The notes: a model not told the origin generated them from the letters alone. Shown: positions 15,775 to 24,931, counted from the first letter of the stretch. The stretch: DNA of 64,000 bases from Mesorhizobium sp. WSM3859 (GCF_002295065.1 NZ_NSGG01000004.1:496001-560000), one strand, 5' to 3'. Translations and numbers: made by a program.

Positions 15775-18489
15775 ATGGAACCCAGCCTGGCTCGCTATAT
15801 CTGGACGCACACCAAGAAGCAGCAGCTCTGGATATTGGTTATCGTCTTGCTTTCGATGATCCCGTATTTCATGTCCTTTGACCTGCCGAAACTGATCGTC
15901 AACGGCCCGATCCAAGGCAAGGGCTTCGAGCAACCGGGCGCGACCCAGCCATTCATGAGGCTGCACTATAACCTGCCGTTGATCGGAGAGGTCCAGTTCT
16001 TCTCCGGTTTTCAGCTCGACCGCACGACGACGCTGTTTGCCCTGAGCCTTGTGTTCCTCCTGCTGGTCATCATCAACGGCCTGTTCAAATACTACATCAA
16101 CACCTACAAGGGCCGCCTCGGCGAACGCATGCTGCGGCGTATCCGCTTCGATCTGGTCGATCGTGTGCTGCGGTTTCCGCCGCGTTATTTCAAGCGCGTG
16201 AAATCCGCCGAAGTGGCGACCATGGTCAAGGACGAGGTGGAGCCCCTGGGCGGTTTCATCGGCGATGCTTTCCTCCAGCCGGTGCTGCTCGGCGGCCAGG
16301 CGCTGACGGCCATGCTGTTCATCGTGGTCCAGAACTTCTGGCTCGGAATGATCGCCGCCGTGATCGTGGCGATCCAGATCGTGCTCATCCCGCGAATGCG
16401 GCGGCGGTTGATCGTGCTCGGGCGCAGACGGCAGTTGACGGCGCGCGCGCTTTCGGGCCGCGTCGGCGAAATCGTCGACGGCATCGGCGCGGTTCACGTC
16501 CACGATACATCAAATTACGAGCGCGCCGACATAGCTGCCCGGCTCGGGCTCATCTTCAAGATCCGCTTCGATCTTTACCAATGGAAATTCATGGTGAAGT
16601 TCCTCAACAATTTTCTCGCGCAGATCACGCCGTTTCTGTTCTACATGGTCGGCGGGTATCTGGTCATCCAGGGGCGGCTGGACGTCGGCCAGCTCGTGGC
16701 CGTGATCGGTGCCTACAAGGATCTGCCCGGACCGATGAAGGAACTGATCGACTGGGATCAGGACCGGCAGGATGTCCAGGTCAAATATCAACAGGTCGTT
16801 GAACAGTTCACCGTCGAGGGTCTCATTGCGCCGCGGATCGGGGCACTGACGATCGACGACCCCGGTCGGATGACCAACCCCCTGTCGGCGATCGGTCTGT
16901 CCATGACAGACGATGGCGGTGCAATGCTCCTCGACCGTATCTCCCTCCAGGTCAAGCCCGGTGAGACGGTGGCGCTGGTCAGCACCTCAACAGGTGGAGC
17001 GGAGGCGCTCGCAGAAGCCTTCGCGCGGCTGAACTGGCCCGAAAGCGGAAGGGTCGCTTCGGGCGCCGACGATCTGCTTGAACTCCCCGAAGCAGTGACC
17101 GGCCGGCGCATATCCTATGCCTCGTCGGATGTTTTCCTGTTCCAGGCAAGCCTCCGCGACAATCTGCTCTACGGGTTGAAGCATGCGCCGCTGACATCGG
17201 TGACTTATGACGGTGCCGCGGCAGACCAGCAGCGCTGGAACATCGACGAGGCGCGCCGGTCGGGCAACCCGGACCTCGATATCCACAGCGACTGGATCGA
17301 CTATGCTTCCGCCGGCGCTACCGGCCCGCACGACCTCTTTGAAGCCGTGCGCCAGGTGCTCGACGCGGTTCTTCTGTCGCGCGACATTCTGGATCTAGGC
17401 CTGCGTTCCTCGGCCGATCTCACGCGTCACACGGAGCTTGCCGGGCGCATCGTCGAATTGCGTGCGGCGCTGCGAGCCCAGCTGGAACACGAAGGATTGA
17501 GCGGACTGGTGGTTCCTTTCGAACCGGGCGCCTACAACAAGGAAGCAACGATCGGCCAGAACCTGCTCTTCGGCGCTGCCGCCGGCCCGGAGCTGGCCGA
17601 TAGGGCTCTGGCGGCAAATCCCTATTTTGCTTCCGTGCTGAGACAAGCCGGCCTCGATCGCACGCTCTACGAAATGGGCTTGGAGATCGCCGAACAGGCG
17701 ATCGAGTTGTTTGCCGACCTGCCGCCCGATCACCCGTTCTTCCAGCAGCTCGCCTTCATGAGCGCCGAGGAAATACCCGCCTACGAAACCTTGCTGCAAC
17801 GGCTCAAGAACCGTCCCTACGAGACGGTTTCAGAGAGCGACCGCGCCATGATCGTCACCTTGAGCTTTGCCTATATCGAGCCTCGGCATCGCTTCGGCCT
17901 GCTGAGCGACGAATTGATGAACAAGATCGTCGCCGCACGTAACCAGTTCTATGAAGACCTGCCGCCAGAGCTGCAAAACGCGGTCGAACGCTACGATCCT
18001 GCCAAATACATTGCCGCGGCTACCGTCATGGAGAATGTTCTGTTCGGGCGGCTGGGCAGCAACCATCCCGACGCGCCGGACCGCATACGCTCCATCGTCT
18101 ATGACATTCTTGATGAACTGGGGCTTTATGGCGAACTGCTGGATGTCGGTTTGGACTTCAACGTCGGCGCCGGCGGCAGGCGGTTGACTGGTGGACAGCG
18201 ACAGAAGCTCGATGTTGCCCGGGCCCTGCTCAAGCGTCCCGATTTTCTCATTCTCAACCGGCCGCTGTCGGCGCTCGACCAGCGCGTACAGGAGAAGGTG
18301 CTGCAAAACGTGCTCGAGGAAGCCAGACGCGACGGCCGTTCGCCGGCAGTCGTGTGGGTCGTGACGAACCCGGCTATGGCGATGATGTTCGATCGCGTCG
18401 TCGTCTTCGACACGGGTCGTTTGGTGGAAGACGGAACACACGAGACGCTTTTGGCAGGGCGCGGTATTTTCAAGGAACTGCTGTCATAG
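15775..18489 (+). CDS. ABC-exporter-like protein with substituted ATPase residues and an enlarged nucleotide domain
   Basis: 904 residues; ABC exporters are usually about 600. Residues 1-350 look like a type I exporter membrane domain (about six helices). The nucleotide domain is abnormal. Walker A reads STSTGGAEA (403-411), with the catalytic Lys and Ser replaced by A409 and E410. Walker B reads FLILNRPLSALD, with N828 and R829 for Asp and Glu. The H-loop His is N865. The signature LTGGQRQK (804-811) and D-loop SALD remain. About 340 extra residues separate Q-loop and signature, with repeated NLLYG/NLLFG/NVLFG segments at 463, 596 and 754. ATP hydrolysis by the canonical site seems impossible; a regulatory or scaffold role is inferred. 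Confidence 0.85.
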   Translation: MEPSLARYIWTHTKKQQLWILVIVLLSMIPYFMSFDLPKLIVNGPIQGKGFEQPGATQPFMRLHYNLPLIGEVQFFSGFQLDRTTTLFALSLVFLLLVIINGLFKYYINTYKGRLGERMLRRIRFDLVDRVLRFPPRYFKRVKSAEVATMVKDEVEPLGGFIGDAFLQPVLLGGQALTAMLFIVVQNFWLGMIAAVIVAIQIVLIPRMRRRLIVLGRRRQLTARALSGRVGEIVDGIGAVHVHDTSNYERADIAARLGLIFKIRFDLYQWKFMVKFLNNFLAQITPFLFYMVGGYLVIQGRLDVGQLVAVIGAYKDLPGPMKELIDWDQDRQDVQVKYQQVVEQFTVEGLIAPRIGALTIDDPGRMTNPLSAIGLSMTDDGGAMLLDRISLQVKPGETVALVSTSTGGAEALAEAFARLNWPESGRVASGADDLLELPEAVTGRRISYASSDVFLFQASLRDNLLYGLKHAPLTSVTYDGAAADQQRWNIDEARRSGNPDLDIHSDWIDYASAGATGPHDLFEAVRQVLDAVLLSRDILDLGLRSSADLTRHTELAGRIVELRAALRAQLEHEGLSGLVVPFEPGAYNKEATIGQNLLFGAAAGPELADRALAANPYFASVLRQAGLDRTLYEMGLEIAEQAIELFADLPPDHPFFQQLAFMSAEEIPAYETLLQRLKNRPYETVSESDRAMIVTLSFAYIEPRHRFGLLSDELMNKIVAARNQFYEDLPPELQNAVERYDPAKYIAAATVMENVLFGRLGSNHPDAPDRIRSIVYDILDELGLYGELLDVGLDFNVGAGGRRLTGGQRQKLDVARALLKRPDFLILNRPLSALDQRVQEKVLQNVLEEARRDGRSPAVVWVVTNPAMAMMFDRVVVFDTGRLVEDGTHETLLAGRGIFKELLS

Positions 18490-18679
18490 AGCATTGGACG
18501 TTCAGATGGGATCATCCGCCGGTGGGAAACTTGCTGCGAGGTCAAGGGATCGAGCTTGCCGGCTGTTTGGGGCTTGCCACCTCAAGTGGTTCGTATTGCC
18601 ACCCGGAAACGGAACTGATTTCATCTGGACGTCGGTTGTTCTAGTCTCGCAGACGTGAATTTTGGGAAGGTTTGCGACA

Positions 18680-19132
18680 ATGCTGCTCAAGGATGAGGTT
18701 GGAATGCTGCAACGCGTTCCCTTGTTCTCCGGCATAGAGCCGGCAAAGCTCAAGCTGCTTGCGTTCACGTCCGATCGCGTGAGCTACGGCGCCGGCGAGA
18801 TCCTTTTCCGGCAGGGTGACGAGGGAGACGCCGCCTATGTCATCCTTTCGGGCAGGGCGGATATTCTGGTCGATTCCGATGGCGGACCGATAAAAGTGGC
18901 CGAACTGGTGCCAAATTCGATCGTTGGCGAGATCGCCATATTGTGCGACGTCTATCGTACTGCGACCGTCAGAGCCGCAAGTCCGCTGGAGGCCTTGAGA
19001 ATCCGAAAGGATCATTTCCTGAGGCTTATGAGGGAGTTTCCGGACATGACCATCGAGATGGTACGGGTCCTCGCCGATCGCCTGAGCCATACGACCGCGG
19101 ATCTGATCGACGCACGAAGCGCCAAACAATGA
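18680..19132 (+). CDS. Cyclic nucleotide-binding domain protein
   Basis: 150 residues from ATG 18680, supported by GGGAAGG upstream; a TTG at 18662 is less likely. Essentially one CNB domain: jelly-roll strands (GEILFRQGDEGDAAYVILSG) and a complete phosphate-binding cassette, GEIAILCDVYRTATVRA, with E84 contacting ribose and R93 the phosphate. RTA favours cAMP. A helical tail (residues 110-150) follows and no DNA-binding domain is present, so it is not a CRP-type activator. It sits between the ABC-like gene and an MBL hydrolase gene, so it may bring cAMP control to one of them. Confidence 0.85.
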   Translation: MLLKDEVGMLQRVPLFSGIEPAKLKLLAFTSDRVSYGAGEILFRQGDEGDAAYVILSGRADILVDSDGGPIKVAELVPNSIVGEIAILCDVYRTATVRAASPLEALRIRKDHFLRLMREFPDMTIEMVRVLADRLSHTTADLIDARSAKQ

Positions 19133-19263
19133 ATGATTTGCGCCGATCCTTGCCGTCGTGATGGCCCTGGCCTCTCACGGAAAGGGTCACCAAGAGGAAA
19201 ACCTGTCTCGCCTAGCAGCAGTTGTTTGGCTACGATGGCCGAGGGGTACTACGAAGGGCTTGC

Positions 19264-20118
19264 ATGGACGACGACGTTTTCCTGGTCAGGTTTTGGGGCG
19301 TCCGCGGCAGCATTTCGGTATCGGGGCCAGAATTCTCCCGCTATGGCGGCAACACGATCTGCATTGAGATGCAATGCGGCAAGCATACGCTTCTGTTCGA
19401 CGCGGGCTCTGGCTTGCGGCCTGCGGGCTGGGCGCTTCGGGCGTCGGGCGTGACCGATTTCGACCTGTTTTTCACCCATTGCCATTACGACCACATCATC
19501 GGGCTGCCGGCTTTCAAGCCGATCTATGACCGCACCGTCAAAGTCAGGCTCTGGTCCGGGCATCTTGCGGGACGCATGACGACCCGCCAGATGGTCGATG
19601 AGTTCATGCAGCCGCCTTGGTTTCCGGTGAGACTGGACGTCTGCAAGGCAAGCCTCGACTGCCGCGATTTCGTATCCGGAGACGTCCTTCGGCCGCGCGA
19701 AGGGGTGGTGGTTCGAACCGGCAGCCTGACCCATCCCGGTGGCTGTATAGGCTATCGGGTCGAATGGGCTGGCCGCGTCGTGGCGGTGATCACAGACACC
19801 GAACACGAGCCGGGCAAGCTCGATCAGGCGGTCCTCGACCTCATCGAAGATGCCGACCTCGTCATTTACGATTGCACCTACACCGAGGAGGAAATGGAGC
19901 GCTACCGCGGCAACGGGCACTCGACATGGCAACAGGGCGTCAAGCTTTGTGAGGCCGCCGGCGCGCGGGGGCTTGCGCTGTTTCACCACGATCCGTCGCG
20001 CACCGACGATGAGTTGGACGAGATGGAGAAACTGGCCAAGGACAGGTTTGCCGGCGCTTTTGCCGCGCGGGATGGCCAGACGCTCAAATTTCCAATTTCA
20101 TTGCGTAAAAAGCGCTGA
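19264..20118 (+). CDS. MBL-fold metallohydrolase
   Basis: 284 residues from ATG 19264 (GAAGGG upstream); a start at 19222 would add 14 unlikely residues. It opens with VRFWGVRGSISVSGPEFSRY, an opening common in this MBL group. The metal motif THCHYDH (H72, H74, D76, H77) is complete; later ligands are the His in LTHPGG and the Asp in VITDTEHE. A binuclear zinc phosphodiesterase-type hydrolase is likely. Given its place after a cAMP-binding gene and near several cyclase genes, a cyclic nucleotide phosphodiesterase role is attractive but unproven; oxidised or sulfur substrates are other options. Confidence 0.8.
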   Translation: MDDDVFLVRFWGVRGSISVSGPEFSRYGGNTICIEMQCGKHTLLFDAGSGLRPAGWALRASGVTDFDLFFTHCHYDHIIGLPAFKPIYDRTVKVRLWSGHLAGRMTTRQMVDEFMQPPWFPVRLDVCKASLDCRDFVSGDVLRPREGVVVRTGSLTHPGGCIGYRVEWAGRVVAVITDTEHEPGKLDQAVLDLIEDADLVIYDCTYTEEEMERYRGNGHSTWQQGVKLCEAAGARGLALFHHDPSRTDDELDEMEKLAKDRFAGAFAARDGQTLKFPISLRKKR

Positions 20119-20136
20119 GCTATTTTCCTCTATACC

Positions 20137-20217
20137 TGTTTTGACGCAATTCCGGACGGAAGGCTACGGCGAAGGCGCCGAGCCTAACCGCTCACACTTT
20201 TCCCGGAATTGCCCTAG
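20137..20217. repeat. Intergenic mosaic element, GCAATTCC family, copy A
   Basis: Perfect 10-base arms GCAATTCCGG (20146-20155) and CCGGAATTGC (20203-20212). A second hairpin lies inside (AGGCT...CGGCG/CGCCG...GCCT, about 20160-20185). The 3' end of the polysaccharide deacetylase gene runs into it, so its last six codons and stop come from this element. Confidence 0.72.
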
Positions 20218-20968
20218 CGGCGCCGCGCCCGATCAATGTCCTGATCGGAAGCCATGCGCGGGCTTCAGTCTGTGCGGTGACCGTGAACAGCCGTTCGAGG
20301 AATAGCCAGGCCGATTCATCATGTACGAGATGGTGGGTGAGCAGGCCGACCGGTTCGCCGCCGTCGAATGCGTGCCGCAATTGCGCGATGATGGTCTGAA
20401 CCAATGTGCCGTGATCGCGACAACCGCGCGTGCCATGCCAGTCCATGATGTCGACATTGCTGTTGACGACTACCAGCGAAGCCGGCTTCGGCGGCCCGTA
20501 GACCGACAATGCCGCAAATCCTATCGATCCAAGCTCGGATACCAAGCCGGCGTCGATCCTGTTCCAGGGCGGCACCAGCATCGGAACGGCACATGCGCCG
20601 TGCAGGCCGGTTATGCGCGACAGACCGCGAGCCAGATCATCGAGCACCGCCTCGCGTGGCCGGTGCGGGCCTAGCTCCTGCTTTTTCTGGCCCTCCGACG
20701 CATGATTTCGATGCGCCCAGCCATGGATGGCGACGGTGGCATGCGGCGCCTCGTCAAGCCGGACGACTAGCTTCTCATCGGTCAGGGCCGGAATGACGGC
20801 CAGAGTGACCGGAATTGCGAATTGACCGGTGAGGTCGAGCAGCCGATCGAGCGCAGGTGTGGGATCCACGGCGTCATCGTCGCGCAGCCAGAACTCTGCC
20901 TTGCGGTCCGCCCGTTGCCAGCGCGCCAGTTCTTCCACCAAGGGTTGCCAGATCTGGTCGGATGTCAT
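20192..20968 (-). CDS. Polysaccharide deacetylase (CE4-like) family protein
   Basis: 258 residues. LRDDDA (D30-D32) resembles the catalytic/metal Asp motif and IHGWAHRNH (H82 and H86) the metal-binding HxxxH motif of NodB-fold deacetylases. VPPWNRID matches the third motif region. There is no signal peptide, so it may act in the cytosol on a lipid-linked or nucleotide-linked glycan. The start overlaps the stop of the GT4 gene at 20965 by four bases (ATGA), so the pair is translationally coupled. The C-terminal AIPGKV is encoded by a repeat element, suggesting the original end was replaced. Confidence 0.8.
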   Translation of the reverse strand: MTSDQIWQPLVEELARWQRADRKAEFWLRDDDAVDPTPALDRLLDLTGQFAIPVTLAVIPALTDEKLVVRLDEAPHATVAIHGWAHRNHASEGQKKQELGPHRPREAVLDDLARGLSRITGLHGACAVPMLVPPWNRIDAGLVSELGSIGFAALSVYGPPKPASLVVVNSNVDIMDWHGTRGCRDHGTLVQTIIAQLRHAFDGGEPVGLLTHHLVHDESAWLFLERLFTVTAQTEARAWLPIRTLIGRGAARAIPGKV

Positions 20969-22053
20969 GAAACCGGGATCTTCGCGAGAAGTTCGGCGAG
21001 ACGCGCTGCCGCAGCACCGAGGGAGCGTTCTTCGAGGATGAAATGTCTGGCTTCTGCGGCCATGATGGTCCTTTCGTCGTCACGGGCCAGAAGCCTTTCA
21101 ATGGCTGAAGCGAACGCCGTCACATCGCCCGGCGGGGTGAGGAACCCGGTCTGGCCGTCCCGCACGACCTCCGGCACGCCGGCGATGTCCTGAGCCACCA
21201 CCGGAAGGCCGGCGGCCTGCGCTTCAAGATAGGCAACGCCATAGGCCTCGCCGAAACCCGGCCAGACGTAAATTCCCCCACTGTAGAGGACATTCGGCAC
21301 GGCGGTCGGCTCAATCGCGCCAAGCCATTCGATACGGTCGGCGGGCAAGCCAGCGAATTGCGTTTTGACCTCGTCACGGGCAGGCCCGTCCCCGACGACC
21401 GACATGGTCCAGGGCAGGTGACCGATCGAGCCGAGCGCTTGCGCCAGCATGCGATAGCTTTCGAGTTTGTCGCCCGGGCGCATCATGGCGACGGTAACGA
21501 GGCGCGTCGGACAGCCCTGTGCCGGCGCTTCACGGAATGCCGATGTGTCGATGAAGGGCGAAAGCATGCCGAAAGTGGCGCCGGGTACCGCATCAGCCAG
21601 TCCCTGGCGGTCCCTTTGCGTGAAGCAGATGTTCAGCGCCGCTCGTTCGACGGCTCGCGCCACCAAAGCTTGCGTATCAGCCCACAAACCGGCGTTGCGC
21701 CGCCTCGAATAGGAGGCTTCCGCTGTCGCATAGGGGACAGCAAAGGCCGCCGTCAGCTCGGGCCCGATCAGGTCGGGCGCCTTGTAATAGGGATGATAAG
21801 TGAACCAGAGATCGGGCTTGCCGTCACGAGCCCAAAGCCTTGTCAGCCGCGCGGCTTCCTCCCGGGCCTCGATCTTGAGCGCATCGAAACTTTTCGGCTC
21901 CGGTTCGCGTAGATAGAAGCGCAATTCGGATGCCAGTTCGACGCGATGCCCCACGTGCTCCAGCGCCATGATCAGCGTCCGTGCCATCTGGCGGTCGCCG
22001 GAGGCAACGGGATCATTGGGTGACTTCAGCGGTGCGTAGAAGGCAATTCGCAT
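20965..22053 (-). CDS. GT4-family glycosyltransferase
   Basis: 362 residues. IAFYAPLKSPNDPVASGDRQ is the N-terminal acceptor loop. The donor domain has VVGDGPARDEVKTQ, the catalytic-region motif PGFGEAYGVAYLEAQAAGLP (E-x7-E-like) and VAQDIAGVPEVVRDGQTGFL. It probably adds a sugar to the same glycan as its coupled deacetylase neighbour. Transcription is divergent from the DUF3095 gene, with an 87-base shared promoter region. Confidence 0.87.
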   Translation of the reverse strand: MRIAFYAPLKSPNDPVASGDRQMARTLIMALEHVGHRVELASELRFYLREPEPKSFDALKIEAREEAARLTRLWARDGKPDLWFTYHPYYKAPDLIGPELTAAFAVPYATAEASYSRRRNAGLWADTQALVARAVERAALNICFTQRDRQGLADAVPGATFGMLSPFIDTSAFREAPAQGCPTRLVTVAMMRPGDKLESYRMLAQALGSIGHLPWTMSVVGDGPARDEVKTQFAGLPADRIEWLGAIEPTAVPNVLYSGGIYVWPGFGEAYGVAYLEAQAAGLPVVAQDIAGVPEVVRDGQTGFLTPPGDVTAFASAIERLLARDDERTIMAAEARHFILEERSLGAAAARLAELLAKIPVS

Positions 22054-22140
22054 CGCCGGACCCTATCATCGCAAAGCCGGCGCAAGTCAATTTCGAAGCA
22101 TGATCGACTTCACCCTTCAAGCAGTGAAATATGCTATCTG

Positions 22141-23307
22141 ATGCCCATGGAAACAGCTGCCGCGTCCGACCCGTTTGTCGCTTCTCTGCCGGTCTTCGCA
22201 AAGTTCGAAAGCGTTGCCGACATCGACAACTATCGGCCTCTCCCCGATGACTGGGCGCTGGCCACCGCCGACATCGTCGGCTCGACCAAGGCGATCGAGG
22301 CTGGGGGCTATAAAACCGTCAATATGGCCGGCGCCAGCGTCATTTCGGCGCTGCTCAATGCGCTGGGTCGGCAAGATTTTCCCTTTGTCTTTGGCGGCGA
22401 CGGCGCGCTCGTGGCGTTTCCCGGCTCGGCGCTGGAGATCGCCCGCAACGCGCTTGCCGCTGTCCAGAGATGGGTGGCGGACGAACTGGACCTTGCCCTG
22501 CGCGCCGCAATCGTGCCGATAGGGGATATAAGAGCGCAAGGACTCGACGTTCGCGTGGCGAGGTTCCAGGCCTCCGAAGCGGTCTTCTATGCAATGTTCG
22601 CCGGCGGTGGCGGCAGTTGGGCGGAAGCCGAGATGAAAGCGGGGCGCTACCGCATCGATCCCGCGCCGGCCGGCGCGCGGCCGGATCTGACCGGCCTCTC
22701 CTGCCGCTGGAACCCGATCGAAGCCCGGCATGGCGAAATCGTCTCGATCATAGCCATACCGCGGGCGTCGCGCGACTTGCGCGGCTTTCAGTTGCTGGTT
22801 TCCGACATCATCGCCCTTGCCGGCAGGCAGGAGCGCGGTGGCCACCCCGTACCGGCGGACGGGCCGGCCTACAGTTTACTGCCCGCCGGGCTCGATATCG
22901 AGGCGCGGGCCACGGCGCCGGTTGGACGGCGGTGGCTGACGAAGCTGTGGGTGGTGTTCCTCATGACGCTTACGGCTGTCACCGATAGATGTGGCTGGAC
23001 GATCGGCGGTTTCGATCCGAAGGTCTATAAACGTGAAGTGGCCAGCAATTCGGACTTCCGGAAGTTCGACGACGGCTTGAAGATGACCATCGACGTTGAC
23101 GCGGATGTCTTGCAGCGGATCGAGAACCGGCTCAAACAGGCGGAAGAGGCGGGCATCTGCACCTATGGCCTGCACCGCCAGAAATCGGCCTTGATGACAT
23201 GCCTCGTCGCTTCGCCGCTGCAGCGCGATCACCTTCATTTCATCGATGGCGCAGCCGGCGGCTATGCGATGGCTGCCGCAAGCCTGAAGGCGAAGGTGCC
23301 GGTTTGA
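22141..23307 (+). CDS. DUF3095 family protein, cyclase-like N-terminal half
   Basis: 388 residues. The N-terminal half has TADIVGST around D44 and FVFGGDGALVAFP around D87. These are placed like the two metal-binding Asp of class III cyclases, but the usual WGDxVNxAxR transition-state motif is absent. The C-terminal half (FDPKVYKREVASNSDFRKFD, YGLHRQKSALMTC) is characteristic of DUF3095. Family members are sometimes annotated as adenylate cyclases without proof. A catalytic role would need another route; it could also bind nucleotides for sensing. It is followed by a nucleotide-sugar dehydrogenase gene. ATG 22147 is an alternative start. Confidence 0.8.
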   Translation: MPMETAAASDPFVASLPVFAKFESVADIDNYRPLPDDWALATADIVGSTKAIEAGGYKTVNMAGASVISALLNALGRQDFPFVFGGDGALVAFPGSALEIARNALAAVQRWVADELDLALRAAIVPIGDIRAQGLDVRVARFQASEAVFYAMFAGGGGSWAEAEMKAGRYRIDPAPAGARPDLTGLSCRWNPIEARHGEIVSIIAIPRASRDLRGFQLLVSDIIALAGRQERGGHPVPADGPAYSLLPAGLDIEARATAPVGRRWLTKLWVVFLMTLTAVTDRCGWTIGGFDPKVYKREVASNSDFRKFDDGLKMTIDVDADVLQRIENRLKQAEEAGICTYGLHRQKSALMTCLVASPLQRDHLHFIDGAAGGYAMAAASLKAKVPV

Positions 23308-23420
23308 TGACGGCTTGCGGAAACCGATCTTCCGCAATATGCCTCGACCATGGGCCCTGGAGGCTAATGAGCCTCGCCATGGAACGGACAGCCTGTCCGA
23401 ATTGACGGGAAAGCAGATTT

Positions 23421-24764
23421 TTGGACGCCTCACGATCGATATATGACCACCTTCTAAACCGGATTTCGACGCGCGCCGCGCAAGTCGGCGTGATCGGATT
23501 GGGCTATGTCGGATTGCCGCTGGCGGTTGCGGTCGCACGCGCGGGCTTCCCGGTTTCGGGCTTCGACATCGAAGCCTACAAGGTCGAGAGCCTGAACAAC
23601 GGCCAATCCTACATCGAGGCGGTGACGTCGACAGCCCTTGCCGGCCAGGTGGCGAGCGGACGGTTCCGCGCCACTGCGGATTTTGCGGAACTGGCCGCCT
23701 GCGAGGTCATCATCATCTGCGTTCCGACACCGCTGACGAAAAACCGTGAGCCGGATCTCTCCTTTGTCAGGAACACGGCAGGCACCATCGCCAAGCATCT
23801 GCGTCCCGGCCAGCTCGTCGTGCTGGAATCGACCACCTATCCCGGCACCACCGACGACGTGATCAAGCCCATACTGGAAGAAACCGGCTTGCGGTCGAAG
23901 ATAGACTTCTTCCTCGGCTTCTCGCCCGAACGCGAGGACCCCGGCAACCGCAGCTTTGAAGTCGCGACGATCCCCAAGGTCGTGGCAGGCGACGGTATTG
24001 AAGCGGCGGCGCTCGTGCAGGCTTTCTACCACGGCGTAGTCAAGACCGTCGTTCCGGTTTCCACCACGGCGACCGCCGAGGCGGTCAAGCTAACGGAAAA
24101 CATCTTCCGCTCGGTCAACATAGCTCTCGTCAACGAGTTGAAGGTCGTGCTCGGTGCGATGGGCATCGACATCTGGGAGGTGATCGAGGCGGCAAAGAGC
24201 AAGCCCTTCGGCTACATGCCGTTCTATCCTGGCCCTGGACTTGGCGGGCACTGCGTTCCGATCGATCCCTTCTACCTGACGTGGAAGGCGCGCGAATACG
24301 AACTGCCGACCCGCTTCATCGAGCTGGCAGCAGAGATCAACACGGCCATGCCGCGTCATGTGGTCGATGAACTGGCGAAGGCGCTGGACCGGCGCTGCGG
24401 CAAGGCACTTAGCCGCTCGCGCATTCTCATCGTCGGGCTCGCCTATAAGAAGAATGTGCCCGATATCCGCGAAAGCCCTTCATTGCGGCTCATTGAACTC
24501 ATCGAGGATTGGGGCGGCAAGGCGGAATTCCACGATCCGCATGTTACCGAGATACCGACCACACGGGAGCATATGGCGATCAAGGGGCGCCGCTCGGTCG
24601 AATTGACCGAGGCGGCCCTGAAGGACTTCGATGCTGTCGTCGTTGCAACCGACCACGACGCGATCGACTATCAGACGATCGCTGATCACGCCCCTCTGAT
24701 CGTCGACACACGCAATGTTTTTGGCCGCCTCGGGCTGGACCGAGAGACGGTGGTGAAGGCCTGA
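23421..24764 (+). CDS. Nucleotide-sugar 6-dehydrogenase (UDP-HexNAc type)
   Basis: 447 residues with a TTG start. The NAD-binding motif is VIGLGYVGLPLAVA (26-31 core). The central domain has LESTTYPGTTDDVI and FSPEREDPGN. The catalytic nucleophile is C278 in GGHCVPIDPFYL. The C-terminal domain holds GLAYKKNVPDIRESPSL. Two NAD-dependent oxidations convert a UDP-sugar to the uronic acid. The overall pattern is closer to WbpA/WecC-type enzymes, acting on UDP-GlcNAc or ManNAc, than to UDP-glucose dehydrogenase. It supplies an acidic sugar precursor for the neighbouring glycosyltransferases. Confidence 0.88.
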   Translation: MDASRSIYDHLLNRISTRAAQVGVIGLGYVGLPLAVAVARAGFPVSGFDIEAYKVESLNNGQSYIEAVTSTALAGQVASGRFRATADFAELAACEVIIICVPTPLTKNREPDLSFVRNTAGTIAKHLRPGQLVVLESTTYPGTTDDVIKPILEETGLRSKIDFFLGFSPEREDPGNRSFEVATIPKVVAGDGIEAAALVQAFYHGVVKTVVPVSTTATAEAVKLTENIFRSVNIALVNELKVVLGAMGIDIWEVIEAAKSKPFGYMPFYPGPGLGGHCVPIDPFYLTWKAREYELPTRFIELAAEINTAMPRHVVDELAKALDRRCGKALSRSRILIVGLAYKKNVPDIRESPSLRLIELIEDWGGKAEFHDPHVTEIPTTREHMAIKGRRSVELTEAALKDFDAVVVATDHDAIDYQTIADHAPLIVDTRNVFGRLGLDRETVVKA

Positions 24765-24916
24765 CGGCATCTGAGCCGGCGAATTTCTTGCGCGGTGTCA
24801 GGATCGTGGTTGCACTGCGACGGCTGACTCGCCACATAACGCCACGGAATACAGATGCATTTACGCCTTCCCCTTGGCCGCAAGGATAGTCATCCGGGAT
24901 ATTCTTCACCGCTTTT

Positions 24917-24931
24917 GCCGGCGAGGCCGGC
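24917..24931 (+). terminator. GC-rich hairpin between dehydrogenase and cyclase genes
   Basis: GCCGGC-GAG-GCCGGC forms a six-base-pair stem with a three-base loop. It is followed by CTTGTTG rather than a clean T-run, so it may be a weak terminator or a pause site. Confidence 0.3.

Noticed and set aside
15616..16503. N-terminal extension of the methyltransferase frame
   Set aside because: It runs antisense through the ABC-like gene and its promoter; the family-like sequence and ribosome site begin at 15615.
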